The notes: generated by a model from the sequence alone, not told the origin. A stretch of 64,000 nt of DNA from Paenibacillus phocaeensis (GCF_900021165.1 NZ_FCOQ01000007.1:62001-126000), one strand, 5' to 3'. Shown: positions 18,150 to 26,529, counted from the first letter of the stretch. Made by a program: numbers and translations.

Positions 18150-18737
18150 TTGTCCAGCTCCCATCTTACCAAGAAGGCGCTCGCCGCCTCGTTGAAACAA
18201 AGGATGGCCTATGCCCCCTTGAATAAAATCACCGTCAAGCATCTCGTGGACGATTGCGGCTTAAACCGGCAAACGTTCTATTATCATTTCCAGGATATCT
18301 ACGAGCTACTCGGCTGGATTTACCAGACCGAAGCGGTGGATGCCATCGCCGGAGAGCGCGGGTATCGCAACTGGACCAGCGGTTTTCTGAAAATATTCAA
18401 ATATATTGAAGACAACCGAGCGTTTTGCCTGAACACGCTGAACTCTCTGGCACGCAGCCACCTGGATTCATATCTTTATACCGTCACGAACCAGCTGGTT
18501 ATGGGGGTCGTAGAAGAGGTGTCCTCTGGAATGCAGGTAGACGAGGCGGATCAACGGTTTCTGGCGAACTTCTATACCCTGGCTTTCACCGGGCTGGTCG
18601 TCAGATGGATGCAAGACGGCATGAAGGAACGGCCGGAACAGATCATTGACCAGTTAAGCGAATTGGCTGACGGCCATTTCGAGCGAGCCCTGCAGCGGTA
18701 CGAGCAAAAAGCCAGCAGGCCCCCTACCTCTCGTTGA
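18150..18737 (+). CDS. TetR-family regulator, DhaS-like
   Basis: TTG 18150, six bases after AGGTGA, gives 195 residues and the family's usual SxxxxTKKALAASL opening. The frame is open further upstream to 18078 but has no ribosome site. The helix-turn-helix (NKITVKHLVDDCGLNRQTFYYHFQDIYELL) and the C-terminal TetR_C_8 pattern match DhaS-type regulators such as the dihydroxyacetone kinase activator. No dha gene is nearby. The next gene on the same strand is an oleate hydratase, behind a terminator, so this regulator may respond to fatty acids and control that gene. That link is inference. Confidence 0.82.
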   Translation: MSSSHLTKKALAASLKQRMAYAPLNKITVKHLVDDCGLNRQTFYYHFQDIYELLGWIYQTEAVDAIAGERGYRNWTSGFLKIFKYIEDNRAFCLNTLNSLARSHLDSYLYTVTNQLVMGVVEEVSSGMQVDEADQRFLANFYTLAFTGLVVRWMQDGMKERPEQIIDQLSELADGHFERALQRYEQKASRPPTSR

Positions 18738-18785
18738 GGATAAGCCGGCCCGCCACTCGAAACATCGCTATTTGCGTCGAAATCC

Positions 18786-18817
18786 TAGACACTCCTTGAG
18801 GAGTGTCGTTTTTTTAT
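18786..18817 (+). terminator. Terminator after the DhaS-like regulator gene
   Basis: GACACTCCT, loop, AGGAGTGTC then T7. Confidence 0.88.
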
Positions 18818-18909
18818 ACAGCCGGGCTTGATTGTTGATTTTGTTTGCTCCAAAGAGGGAATACATTGGGATTGTTCCATTCATCACATTCTTTGGAGGC
18901 GAAAGATCA

Positions 18910-20490
18910 ATGTCAGCAGAACATAACACGAGACAGGTCTATTTTGTGGGTGGAGGGATTGCTTCGCTGGCGGGAGCCGCTTTCCTGATCCGCGATTGCG
19001 ATTTCCCCGGCCGGAATATTCATGTGCTGGAGGAAATGAAGGTGCTGGGCGGCAGCAACGACGGGGCTGGAGACGGCAAGCAGGGATATGTGATTCGCGG
19101 CGGCCGAATGCTGAATGATGAGACTTATGAAAACACCTGGGACCTGCTGCGCTCCATTCCTTCCATAGACCAGCCCGGACTTTCGGTGCGGGATGAGATT
19201 ATAGCCTTCGATACCGCTCACCCGACGCATTCCAACGCCCGGTTAGTGAACCGCGAGGGCCAGGTGGAGGACGTCACCTCGATGGGGTTTGATATGGCGG
19301 ACCGACTGGCTATGATGAAGCTGATCATGACCCCGGAAGAGAAAATGGGCAAAATGCGGATCAATGACTGGTTTGGAGCGCATTTTTTCGAAACGAATTT
19401 CTGGTATATGTGGGCGACGACCTTCGCCTTTCAGCCTTGGCACAGCGCCGTCGAATTGAAAAGATACATGATCCGCTTCATGCATGAATTCCCGCGGATC
19501 CATACGTTGGAGGGGGTCACCCGCACGCCTTACAACCAGTACGACTCCATCATTCTGCCGCTGCAAAAATATCTGGAGAAGTACGGTGTGGACTTCTCGC
19601 TGAAATGTACGGTCACCGATCTGGACTTCAAGGAAGGCGACGGGATTACCGTCTCGCGCATGCATTATATCAAGGACGGCGTCGCCGGAGTGCTCGATCT
19701 GGCGGAGGGCGACCTGGTGATCATCACCAACGGTTCCATGACGGAAGGTTACAGCCTCGGTTCCATGACAACCGCTCCGAAATTGAACGGCAAAGGCAGC
19801 TCCTGGCAGCTGTGGGACCGCATTGCCGCCAAAAAGACGGGGTTAGGCAACCCTTCCTCCTTCGACGATCATATCGACGGCTCCAAATGGGAGTCTTTTA
19901 CGGTCACGTGCCAGGACTCGCGGTTTTTTGATCTTATGGAGGCTTTCTCGCGGAATAAGGCCGGCACCGGCGCGCTGGTCACCTTTAAGGATTCAAGCTG
20001 GTTCATGTCCATCGTGCTGGCCCACCAGCCGCATTTCCGCAATCAGCCTGAGCAGGTTAAGGTCTTCTGGGGATACGGATTATTCCCGGATCGCATCGGA
20101 GATTACGTTCCGAAGAAAATGTCCGAATGCACCGGCGAGGAAATTCTAACCGAGCTGCTGCACCATCTCCACTTCGAGCAGGACATGGAGGCGATCCTCT
20201 CCACCGCCAACTGTATTCCATGCATGATGCCGTTCATCACCGCACAGTTCATGCCCCGGGCAATCGACGATCGGCCGAAGGTCATTCCGGACGGCTCCAC
20301 CAACCTGGCGTTTATCAGTCAATTCTGCGAAATTCCGGACGATGTCGTATTTACTGAAGAGTATTCCGTGCGCGCAGCCCGCATGGCGGTGTACGGACTG
20401 CTAGGTCTGGATAAGCCGATTGCGCCGATCAACCAATACCAGTACGACGTGCGTACGCTGCTGCAGGGCCTGGTCACCTCATTTCGCTGA
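18910..20490 (+). CDS. ohyA: Oleate hydratase (fatty acid double-bond hydratase)
   Basis: ATG 18910 follows GGAGGC and gives 526 residues. Oleate hydratases add water across the cis-9 double bond of oleate or linoleate to form 10-hydroxy acids, which detoxifies host or environmental fatty acids. The FAD-binding start (VYFVGGGIASLAGAAFLIRD) and the EEMKVLGGSNDGAGDG segment are clear, as is the conserved AFQPWHSAVELKRYM. In the classical RGGREM active-site motif the Glu is replaced: here it reads RGGRMLN, with Met67 at the Glu position. The protein is also shorter than the ~590-residue staphylococcal enzyme. Both features recall the shorter Rhodococcus-type subgroup. A hairpin with a T tract follows at 20573. 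Confidence 0.88.
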   Translation: MSAEHNTRQVYFVGGGIASLAGAAFLIRDCDFPGRNIHVLEEMKVLGGSNDGAGDGKQGYVIRGGRMLNDETYENTWDLLRSIPSIDQPGLSVRDEIIAFDTAHPTHSNARLVNREGQVEDVTSMGFDMADRLAMMKLIMTPEEKMGKMRINDWFGAHFFETNFWYMWATTFAFQPWHSAVELKRYMIRFMHEFPRIHTLEGVTRTPYNQYDSIILPLQKYLEKYGVDFSLKCTVTDLDFKEGDGITVSRMHYIKDGVAGVLDLAEGDLVIITNGSMTEGYSLGSMTTAPKLNGKGSSWQLWDRIAAKKTGLGNPSSFDDHIDGSKWESFTVTCQDSRFFDLMEAFSRNKAGTGALVTFKDSSWFMSIVLAHQPHFRNQPEQVKVFWGYGLFPDRIGDYVPKKMSECTGEEILTELLHHLHFEQDMEAILSTANCIPCMMPFITAQFMPRAIDDRPKVIPDGSTNLAFISQFCEIPDDVVFTEEYSVRAARMAVYGLLGLDKPIAPINQYQYDVRTLLQGLVTSFR

Positions 20491-20572
20491 AGATCCCAAA
20501 GCGAAAGGCCAATTGCCAAAATGACCCGTTTCCGGTAAGCTAGACGTAACCAAATCTCAAAATAAGCAAAGT

Positions 20573-20626
20573 GAAGCACACTTGCGCATCTGCCACCCCT
20601 GTGGCGTGCGTAGTGTGCTTTTTTGT
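20573..20626 (+). terminator. Terminator after the oleate hydratase gene
   Basis: AAGCACACTTGCGC, about 20-base loop, GCGTAGTGTGCTT then a T run. Confidence 0.7.
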
Positions 20627-20653
20627 GTGTTCAGAAAGGAAGTGTCGCCGTCC

Positions 20654-21604
20654 ATGACAACAGGAGTATCCCGGATCCAACAAGTCGGAGAGGAGCCGCA
20701 TAGCGGCAACTACGGGAGAAGAGGCCTCCCCCACGACGAAGCGTTCAAAAAACTGCTGCATACGTTTTTCGCTGAGTTTATCGCTTTATTTTTCCCCGAA
20801 TTAGAGCAGCAACTGGACTTCAGTCAAACCCGATTTCTCATGCAAGAACAACTCGTCGATGTGGTGGGGGAAGAAGCGAGAACACTCGATCTTCTGCTAG
20901 AGACGAAGTACATCGAAACGGATGCTTTCATCCTTATCCATCTGGAGCCCCAGTCGTATCGTCAGGCAGACTTCCATGAGCGAATGTTTATCTATTTCAG
21001 CCGGCTCTTTGAGCGGCACCGGAAAGAACATCAACTCATCATCCCTATCGCCATCTTTACGTCTGCCGAGAGCAAAAATGAGCGAAATTCCTTGAGCATG
21101 TCGATTCCGGGAGAAGACATTCTTCATTTTCGGTTCTTGAAAATCGAGCTTATCAATCAACCCTGGCGTAAGTTTATCGATTCGGGCAACCCCGTGGCTG
21201 CTGCATTACTAGCCAAAATGGGCTACAATAAAGGGGAGGAACGGGAGCTCCGTTTTGCCTATCTGCGCATGTTGCTGCAGCTCAGTCAAAGACTGGATAA
21301 CGCCCGTCTGGCGCTGGTGATGTCCATCGCCGACTTGTATTTTGAACCAGATCCCCAACAGGATGAAGAAATGCTTCGGGAGCTGGCAAAACAAGATGAG
21401 AAGGAGAGTGAAGTGATCATGGAATTAATGCCCGCATGGATGCGTCAAGGGTATGAGAAGGGCTTGGAAGAAGGCATGGAGAAAGGTTCCCTAATTGAAC
21501 GCCAACATATCGCGCGGAGGCTGTTATCCAAAGGCTTCTCTCCGAAGGAAGTCGCTGACACCACCCAATTGCCCATCGAAGAAATCAACAAAATAAAGAA
21601 CTAG
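20654..21604 (+). CDS. Rpn family recombination-promoting nuclease / PD-(D/E)XK transposase-like protein
   Basis: ATG 20654 lies behind AGGAAG and gives 316 residues. The N-terminal LPHDEAFKKLLHTFF followed by TLDLLLETKYIE, IHLEPQSYRQADFHERMF and IPIAIFT is the Rpn/YhgA fold, a PD-(D/E)XK nuclease with the catalytic Asp and ExK in LDLLLETK. Family members cut DNA non-specifically and stimulate RecA-independent recombination; many copies occur per genome and are often annotated as transposases. The C-terminal 40 residues (ARRLLSKGFSPKEVADTTQLPIEEINKI) form a small helix-turn-helix-like motif common in this family. It is flanked by its own terminators. Confidence 0.82.
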   Translation: MTTGVSRIQQVGEEPHSGNYGRRGLPHDEAFKKLLHTFFAEFIALFFPELEQQLDFSQTRFLMQEQLVDVVGEEARTLDLLLETKYIETDAFILIHLEPQSYRQADFHERMFIYFSRLFERHRKEHQLIIPIAIFTSAESKNERNSLSMSIPGEDILHFRFLKIELINQPWRKFIDSGNPVAAALLAKMGYNKGEERELRFAYLRMLLQLSQRLDNARLALVMSIADLYFEPDPQQDEEMLRELAKQDEKESEVIMELMPAWMRQGYEKGLEEGMEKGSLIERQHIARRLLSKGFSPKEVADTTQLPIEEINKIKN

Positions 21605-21626
21605 ACAAATTGACCAGAGGATAAAG

Positions 21627-21656
21627 AAGCCTCATCTATGCGATGGGCTTTTTTCT
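21627..21656. terminator. Bidirectional terminator
   Basis: GAAGCCTCATC, short loop, GATGGGCTT then T5 on the plus strand. On the minus strand it overlaps the last codons of the Spo0E-like gene. The stem has one bulge. Confidence 0.6.
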
Positions 21657-21821
21657 TCGGTAATCGGAGTATTTGACACTGCTATATTTATTTAACAACC
21701 GGTCAAGAACAACCGACTGATGGAGAACCCGTGCATGCCGCAAGCCATATCTTTGCGCTAGTCGATTTAATTCTTGTCTTTCCATTTCAATCCGAAATCT
21801 GATTTTTTCAGAATTGTTCAT
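21636..21821 (-). CDS. Spo0E-like aspartyl-phosphate phosphatase
   Basis: ATG 21821 follows AGGGTGAT, giving 61 residues (the upstream GTG at 21830 has no site). The protein is a small helical hairpin with the family pattern ELNRLAQRYGLRHARVLHQSVVLDRLLNKY; the SQxLD core of Spo0E reads HQSVVLD here. Spo0E-family proteins remove phosphate from Spo0A~P and delay sporulation. It lies on the same strand as, and 155 bases downstream of, a candidate peptide quorum-sensing pair, separated by a terminator. It could therefore be controlled independently or by read-through. Confidence 0.8.
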   Translation of the reverse strand: MNNSEKIRFRIEMERQELNRLAQRYGLRHARVLHQSVVLDRLLNKYSSVKYSDYRRKKPIA

Positions 21822-21915
21822 AGCTATCACCCTAGGAACATATTAGAAGAGGTTGCCAAATATTGCATAATGAAACCTACTGCAAGAAACAAAAAAAATT
21901 TCATTTTTGAAATGG

Positions 21916-21943
21916 AAATAAAAAAGATCAGCATAAGCTGACC
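21916..21943 (-). terminator. Terminator of the receptor-peptide operon
   Basis: On the minus strand GGTCAGC, loop TTAT, GCTGATC then T6ATTT, about 35 bases after the peptide stop. Confidence 0.75.
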
Positions 21944-21976
21944 TTTAAATATATTCATTTCTCTATGTATAGAGAT

Positions 21977-22078
21977 TTAGCTCCAGCCATGCATAAATGT
22001 AATAAACAGGCCATTACTAACCACCGCAAAACTAAGCATTAGTATACCCGAAGCCACCCAAGACATTTTGTTTTTCAT
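21977..22078 (-). CDS. Candidate secreted signalling peptide precursor (33 aa)
   Basis: A short frame not obvious in standard gene calls starts at ATG 22078 inside the 3' end of the receptor gene (47-base overlap, different frame) and stops at TAA 21977-21979. The precursor starts MKNK, continues with an uninterrupted hydrophobic stretch of about 20 residues, and ends FITFMHGWS. That is the plan of an exported pheromone precursor: basic N-terminus, hydrophobic export signal, short C-terminal mature peptide. GTGGG lies four bases before the ATG, and an internal ATG at 22039 would give only 20 residues. Overlap with a TPR receptor gene, followed at once by a terminator, is typical of RRNPP/arbitrium-like (Alo) systems. 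The processing site is unknown. Confidence 0.6.
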   Translation of the reverse strand: MKNKMSWVASGILMLSFAVVSNGLFITFMHGWS

Positions 22079-23453
22079 TTTCCCACACCCTTCTACACAA
22101 TTTATTAAATTCTTGAATTTGCTCTTCCGAAGCGTACTGCCGATGCAACTCAAAAATAGCCATTGCCGTATTTATAAGGAGATCCCTGCCACTAACTTGA
22201 AGAGACATTTTCATGCTGTCCAAGATGTTATTTAATCCTTCCTCGTATGACTTTCTACGGAGGTGATAAATCGCGTAGTTCTGAAAAAACGAAGAATAAC
22301 GGAATACATAGGGAGGATCTTTGGAGTAATTAATATTCGTTACACCATTTGCCAGCCAGTTATCTCTACCGAATTTCCTGTATTTTTCGATTTCATCGGC
22401 AAATCGATCAAATACCTCATCAATATAAAAATTGTGTCTATTAGCGGATTCGGCTAAAGTGATCAGGCCTTCGACAATTTCATCCGGATGAGCCTCTAGG
22501 AAAGCGACATATTCAGGAATCCTCAAATGGTTGCCTGCCTTGACATCTACACACAGATAATTGGCACTAGCAAACATCTTTAATTGCTCGACTTCTTCTC
22601 TCGCTTCGTCATCCATACCCTCAAACCAGCTTAAATCCGTATATTCCGCAATCCATCTCTTCGATTCTTCATACATCCCGCGGTATTCATAGCTACCAGA
22701 TTTAAACAAAAAGGCTCTGCCATAGTAAAATACGAGAGGTTTATTCGGCTTAAAGTCCGACTGCTTCCAAATCTTCCGTTCATAGAAAGTCCAGGCCAGT
22801 TTACTTAGTTCGTCCGCATAAGTTTCAACTTCTATCCAGTTGAATCTAAAAGCATAAACTTGAATAAGCATTAGCAACCCGTCAAGCGCCAGTTCTTCAG
22901 GCAATCGGTATCGATAAGGTAGAAATTGCAAAGCCGCTTTGAAGCCCCTGCGACTATCTCTTTGGTAGATTTGAAATATCCGGTAATAACTCATTGCCAA
23001 ACGTTCGGAATGACTGGATCGCTCGCTTTCGATCACGGCTTCGTACAGAATAACGGCGGCTTCCTTCAATCCCTGCTCAAACATTTGTTCCGCAGTCTCG
23101 AAAATCCCCGCAATCTGCTTCAAATCCTCCAGCAGTCGGTTTAATACCTGCTTGATGCAGTCATGGCGTTGCAGTTCGGCGCATCTTAGCAGGAACGGCC
23201 GCAGCCTTCTCCAATGCGGAGCAGTTGAAGTAAAACATTCATCTGCGTAGAGATCATAGAAGTGTCCTTCAGGCAACCCCATTGCCGCCGTAATCCGGTC
23301 CAGTTGACTGATGGCAATCGGCCGGTTCCCGTTAATAATTCCGCTTAACGTTCCGACGTTAACCCCGGCGGATTCCGAAAAACGATGCAGGGTTGTCCCT
23401 TCGCTCTTGATGTGGTCTTCCAGTTCTGCGCGAATCGTGGTTGTGGATATCAA
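22032..23453 (-). CDS. XRE helix-turn-helix regulator with TPR-like receptor domain (AloR/AimR-like)
   Basis: TTG 23453 lies nine bases after a GGGGGG ribosome site and gives 473 residues. Residues ~5-65 are an XRE helix-turn-helix (LHRFSESAGVNVGTLSGIINGNRPIAISQLDRI), followed by the GLPEGHFYDLYADECF linker. The remaining ~400 residues are all helical, with irregular TPR-like repeats (AAVILYEAVIESERSSHSERLAMSYYRIFQIYQR). This is the plan of RRNPP peptide receptors, and closest in memory to the AloR family of Paenibacillus, which has many paralogues per genome. A peptide-sized frame overlaps its 3' end. Base composition is visibly more AT-rich than the neighbours, suggesting a mobile or recently acquired pair. 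Direct targets are unknown. Confidence 0.75.
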   Translation of the reverse strand: MISTTTIRAELEDHIKSEGTTLHRFSESAGVNVGTLSGIINGNRPIAISQLDRITAAMGLPEGHFYDLYADECFTSTAPHWRRLRPFLLRCAELQRHDCIKQVLNRLLEDLKQIAGIFETAEQMFEQGLKEAAVILYEAVIESERSSHSERLAMSYYRIFQIYQRDSRRGFKAALQFLPYRYRLPEELALDGLLMLIQVYAFRFNWIEVETYADELSKLAWTFYERKIWKQSDFKPNKPLVFYYGRAFLFKSGSYEYRGMYEESKRWIAEYTDLSWFEGMDDEAREEVEQLKMFASANYLCVDVKAGNHLRIPEYVAFLEAHPDEIVEGLITLAESANRHNFYIDEVFDRFADEIEKYRKFGRDNWLANGVTNINYSKDPPYVFRYSSFFQNYAIYHLRRKSYEEGLNNILDSMKMSLQVSGRDLLINTAMAIFELHRQYASEEQIQEFNKLCRRVWENEKQNVLGGFGYTNA

Positions 23454-23580
23454 AAAATTATCGCCCCCCAATTCCGCTTCCTTCTACGAGTCGAATGACT
23501 CTCGACCGGTAGAGCAACCAAACGACATCCAATGACATCAAGCAACACCATATACTTCAAAAATCCCAATTTATGTTTAC

Positions 23581-23609
23581 ATAATAATCCTTAATTTGAC
23601 AATCGTCAA
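23581..23609 (-). promoter_or_regulatory. Sigma-A promoter of the receptor-peptide operon
   Basis: On the minus strand TTGACG (23604-23609), 17 bases, TATTAT (23581-23586). The -35 lies inside TTGAC-GATT-GTCAA (23596-23609), an inverted repeat that could be an operator, possibly for the receptor itself. A leader of about 120 bases follows. Confidence 0.65.
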
Positions 23610-23616
23610 TAAGAAA

Positions 23617-23657
23617 AAAGACCGATAAGCAACAAATTTGTCTGCTTATCGGTCTAT
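23617..23657. terminator. Strong terminator after the aldo/keto reductase gene
   Basis: GACCGATAAGCA, loop, TGCTTATCGGTC, a perfect 12-bp stem with a T run on the minus side. It separates the rhamnose-related operon from the receptor promoter. Confidence 0.88.
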
Positions 23658-23667
23658 TTGTAATTTC

Positions 23668-24561
23668 CTAGATTTCCAGCTCCGCGGCAGCTGCATTCGC
23701 CTCTACCTGCGCGGGATTCTTGCAGCCCGGGATCACCGTGCTGACGACAGGGTTCTTCAGACACCAGGCCAAAGCCCACTGGGCCATATCCATGCCCTCC
23801 GGCACTTCGTTCCGACGGATTTCCTCCACCTCTTCGAGCTTGCGGCGAGTGCTGTCCGGGTCATGACGATGACGTACATCCGTCTCGCCAAACACGGCGC
23901 CCGGCTTATATTTGCCGCTGAGGTAACCGCTCGCCAGCGGCACGCGGGCCAGCACGCCCAAATCCTGGGCTTCGCAGGACGGGAATACCCGATTCTCCGG
24001 CACGCGATCCAGCCGGTTATATACCACTTGGATCGCCTCCGAACCCACCTTGGTCGAAGCCTCTGTCTGATGCAAGTTGTCGTTGCTGCCGATCGATGTG
24101 CCGAGATGAAGGATTTTCCCCGCCTGCTTCTGCTTATCCAACAACGTCCACAGCTTATCATTGTCGAATGCCGCATCCGGCCCGGAATGGAACTGGTACA
24201 AATCAATATAGTCCGTCTTCAGCGCCTTTAACGAGGCGTCCAGTTGCTGCAATACCGCATCGGCATCAAAGCGGTCCGTCCGCGTAAACCGCTCGTGAAA
24301 CTGATGCCCGAACTTCGTAGCCACCAGCCAATCCTCCCGGTTCCGCCGGCTAAGGTAATCCCCGATGAACGCTTCGGACAAATGATCGCCGTAGCACTCC
24401 GCCGTATCGATCAGATTGATGCCAAGCTCCCGGCCCCGATCCAATATCGCATCCACTTGAGCCTGCGTATAATTCAAGCCCCACTCCCCGCCGAATTGCC
24501 AGGTCCCGATCCCAACCACCGAAACATTCAGTCCGGTCTTCCCTAATCTCCGATATTTCAT
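23668..24561 (-). CDS. Aldo/keto reductase
   Basis: This 297-residue NADPH-dependent oxidoreductase has a TIM-barrel fold. The catalytic tetrad is visible: Asp and Tyr in NLIDTAECYG, Lys in VATKFG and His in DLYQFHSG. The C-terminal cofactor-binding loop reads VVSTVIPGCKNPAQVEAN. ATG 24561 follows AGGAGG. It is the third gene of an operon with aldehyde dehydrogenase and L-rhamnose mutarotase genes (26-base gap). In this context a deoxy-sugar aldehyde or lactaldehyde is a reasonable substrate guess, since lactaldehyde is the product of L-rhamnose breakdown, but the sequence alone does not fix it. Confidence 0.88.
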   Translation of the reverse strand: MKYRRLGKTGLNVSVVGIGTWQFGGEWGLNYTQAQVDAILDRGRELGINLIDTAECYGDHLSEAFIGDYLSRRNREDWLVATKFGHQFHERFTRTDRFDADAVLQQLDASLKALKTDYIDLYQFHSGPDAAFDNDKLWTLLDKQKQAGKILHLGTSIGSNDNLHQTEASTKVGSEAIQVVYNRLDRVPENRVFPSCEAQDLGVLARVPLASGYLSGKYKPGAVFGETDVRHRHDPDSTRRKLEEVEEIRRNEVPEGMDMAQWALAWCLKNPVVSTVIPGCKNPAQVEANAAAAELEI

Positions 24562-24587
24562 TGTCCAAACCTCCTGAAGTGATCTGA

Positions 24588-24920
24588 TTATTTCAAATAA
24601 AATACCTCGCGCATCGGCACAATCGGCTGCGGCTCGTTAAAGTCAAACGAACCTTCCACCATGCCCGACGTAATCGCATTCCACCGCTGGCATACCTCGC
24701 TCTCCGCGATATACTTGAACGCCGCGTCCGGATCATCGCATTCGAAGCAGTAGAAGAACTGATTCCCCTGCTGAAAGATCGAATAATTGCGAATGCCGGC
24801 CCGACTATGCTCCTCCAGCACCTCCGGCCACGGGTTCAAATGCATGGCCACATACGCCTCCAGCTGATCCTCCTTCACGCTCCAGGTCCAGGCAAATTTC
24901 CGGCTTGAACTTATTTCCAT
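24588..24920 (-). CDS. rhaM: L-rhamnose mutarotase
   Basis: This 110-residue protein belongs to the RhaM/RhaU (DUF718) family, dimeric alpha/beta-barrel enzymes that interconvert alpha- and beta-L-rhamnopyranose. The family signatures are W-x-V-K-E-x-Q-L-E-A-Y near the start, the H-x-x-x-W-P-E-V-L-E motif (MHLNPWPEVLEEHSRAGIRN; the acid-base His is in this helix), and the FYCFECDD strand. The start ATG 24920 is preceded by GGGAGGGG. It lies between the aldehyde dehydrogenase (52-base gap) and aldo/keto reductase genes. No rhamnose isomerase or kinase gene is present in the window. Confidence 0.88.
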   Translation of the reverse strand: MEISSSRKFAWTWSVKEDQLEAYVAMHLNPWPEVLEEHSRAGIRNYSIFQQGNQFFYCFECDDPDAAFKYIAESEVCQRWNAITSGMVEGSFDFNEPQPIVPMREVFYLK

Positions 24921-24972
24921 GATCTTACCCCTCCCATGAATAACTCATTCCCTATGGCACCTGCAGGTGCTC

Positions 24973-26397
24973 TTACTTCATGAAACGTCGGATCAGCTTC
25001 AGCTTGCCGGCGGTATAAGGCGGATAGATGAAACTCAGGTTTACCCGCGTCGACTTTTTCAGCACGCTTTTTCGATGAGAGAAGGTTTCAAAGCTGTGGC
25101 GTCCGTGATAAGCCCCCATACCGGAGGAACCAACACCGCCAAAGGGCAGGTGCGGGCTAACCAGATGCATTACCGTATCATTAACGCAGCCCCCGCCGAA
25201 TGAAACAGACTCCATCACCTTGCGCTCGGTCGCCGTGCTGCTCGTAAACAGATACAACGCCAGCGGCTTCGGCCGTTCGCTAATGTCCCGGAGCGCCGCG
25301 TCCAGATCGTGATATCCCAGCACCGGTAAAATCGGCCCAAAAATCTCCTCCTGCATCACCGGGTCATCCCAATTCACATCCTCCATTATCGTCGGCGCCA
25401 GGTACAGATCCTCCCGTTCTCCAACCCCGCCGAACGCCACCTTTGAAGGATCTAGCAGCCCCATTAGCCGGCTCCAGTGCCGTTCATTCACGATCCGTCC
25501 GTAGTCAGGGCTTTGCCGGGGATCGTCTCCATAGAAGGCCGTGATCTGCGCCTTCATTTTGGCCATCAGCGCCGCTTTCACCGAGTCATGAACGAGCACG
25601 TAGTCTGGAGCCACGCAAGTCTGGCCCGTATTCAGGAACTTCCCCCAGACGATCCGCTGAGCGGCCAGATCAAGATCCGCTTCCCGATCGACGATGCAGG
25701 GGCTCTTCCCGCCCAGCTCCAGCACGACCGGCACCAGTTGTTCCGCAGCAGCGGCCATCACGATTTTCCCCACCTGAATGCTTCCGGTAAAGAAAATAAA
25801 ATCGAGCGGGGCATGAATCAGCGCGGAGGTGACCTCCTGCCCACCCTCCATCACCCGGATGTACTCGGGATCAAAATATTCGCCAAGTATCTCGGCAATC
25901 ACCCTGGAAACGTGAGGCGTATATTCCGACGGCTTAACGATCGCGGCATTCCCCGCAGAGATCGCCCCGATTAACGGATCGATCACCAGCATAAACGGAT
26001 AATTGAATGGGCCGACAATCAAGGTGGACCCATACGGCTCCCGGTAAATGAAACTGCTGGAGCCGATAAGGGTTAGCGGCGTTCGGACCCGCTCCGGCTT
26101 GGCCCAACGCTTCAGACACTTCATCACGTACCCGATACTATCGTAGACATAACCGACTTCCGTGCTGTAACCCTCGAGCTCGGGCTTGCGCAAATCCCGG
26201 TGCAGCGCTTCCAGAATCCGTGACTCATAACGGAAAATCGCCGTCTTCAGGCGCTCCAGTTGGCGCAGCCTGAACTCCACCGGGCGCGTGGCGCCGGACC
26301 GGACGAATTGCTGCTGGGCGCGAACGGCTTCCGCAACGGTTCGTCCGGCGGGCGGCATCTCGACTGGAGCTCGGTTCGAATGTTCGATTTCACACAA
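24973..26397 (-). CDS. Aldehyde dehydrogenase
   Basis: A TTG start at 26397 behind GAGGGAT gives 474 residues. This is an NAD(P)-dependent aldehyde dehydrogenase of the class 3-like (YwdH/AldH) group. The general-base Glu is in LELGGKSP, the nucleophilic Cys in NTGQTCVAPDY, and the cofactor motif in VGPFNYPFML. The C-terminus (about residues 445-474) is hydrophobic and basic (INLSFIYPPYTAGKLKLI region), a feature of fatty-aldehyde dehydrogenases that associate with membranes. It is first in an operon with rhaM and an aldo/keto reductase. Its substrate could be lactaldehyde or a medium/long-chain aldehyde. Confidence 0.88.
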   Translation of the reverse strand: MCEIEHSNRAPVEMPPAGRTVAEAVRAQQQFVRSGATRPVEFRLRQLERLKTAIFRYESRILEALHRDLRKPELEGYSTEVGYVYDSIGYVMKCLKRWAKPERVRTPLTLIGSSSFIYREPYGSTLIVGPFNYPFMLVIDPLIGAISAGNAAIVKPSEYTPHVSRVIAEILGEYFDPEYIRVMEGGQEVTSALIHAPLDFIFFTGSIQVGKIVMAAAAEQLVPVVLELGGKSPCIVDREADLDLAAQRIVWGKFLNTGQTCVAPDYVLVHDSVKAALMAKMKAQITAFYGDDPRQSPDYGRIVNERHWSRLMGLLDPSKVAFGGVGEREDLYLAPTIMEDVNWDDPVMQEEIFGPILPVLGYHDLDAALRDISERPKPLALYLFTSSTATERKVMESVSFGGGCVNDTVMHLVSPHLPFGGVGSSGMGAYHGRHSFETFSHRKSVLKKSTRVNLSFIYPPYTAGKLKLIRRFMK

Positions 26398-26529
26398 AGC
26401 GGATCCCTCATTTTCTCAATTCTTAGCAAGATATTGGACTAATGATTCTATTGTAACGCCGATTGGGTTTGGATGGAGCTATCTTCGGAAATAATGGGGC
26501 TAAAAACACCCGCGAGAGGGAGAACACCC

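Noticed and set aside
20582..20653. Upstream extension of the Rpn-family gene
   Set aside because: It would start inside the terminator hairpin of the oleate hydratase gene. ATG 20654 has a ribosome site and fits the family.
21827..21958. A 43-residue minus-strand frame rich in Phe, Ile and Met, downstream of the receptor gene
   Set aside because: It runs through the operon terminator, has no good ribosome site, and its composition is what AT-rich DNA gives by chance. The overlapping 33-aa frame fits a pheromone better.
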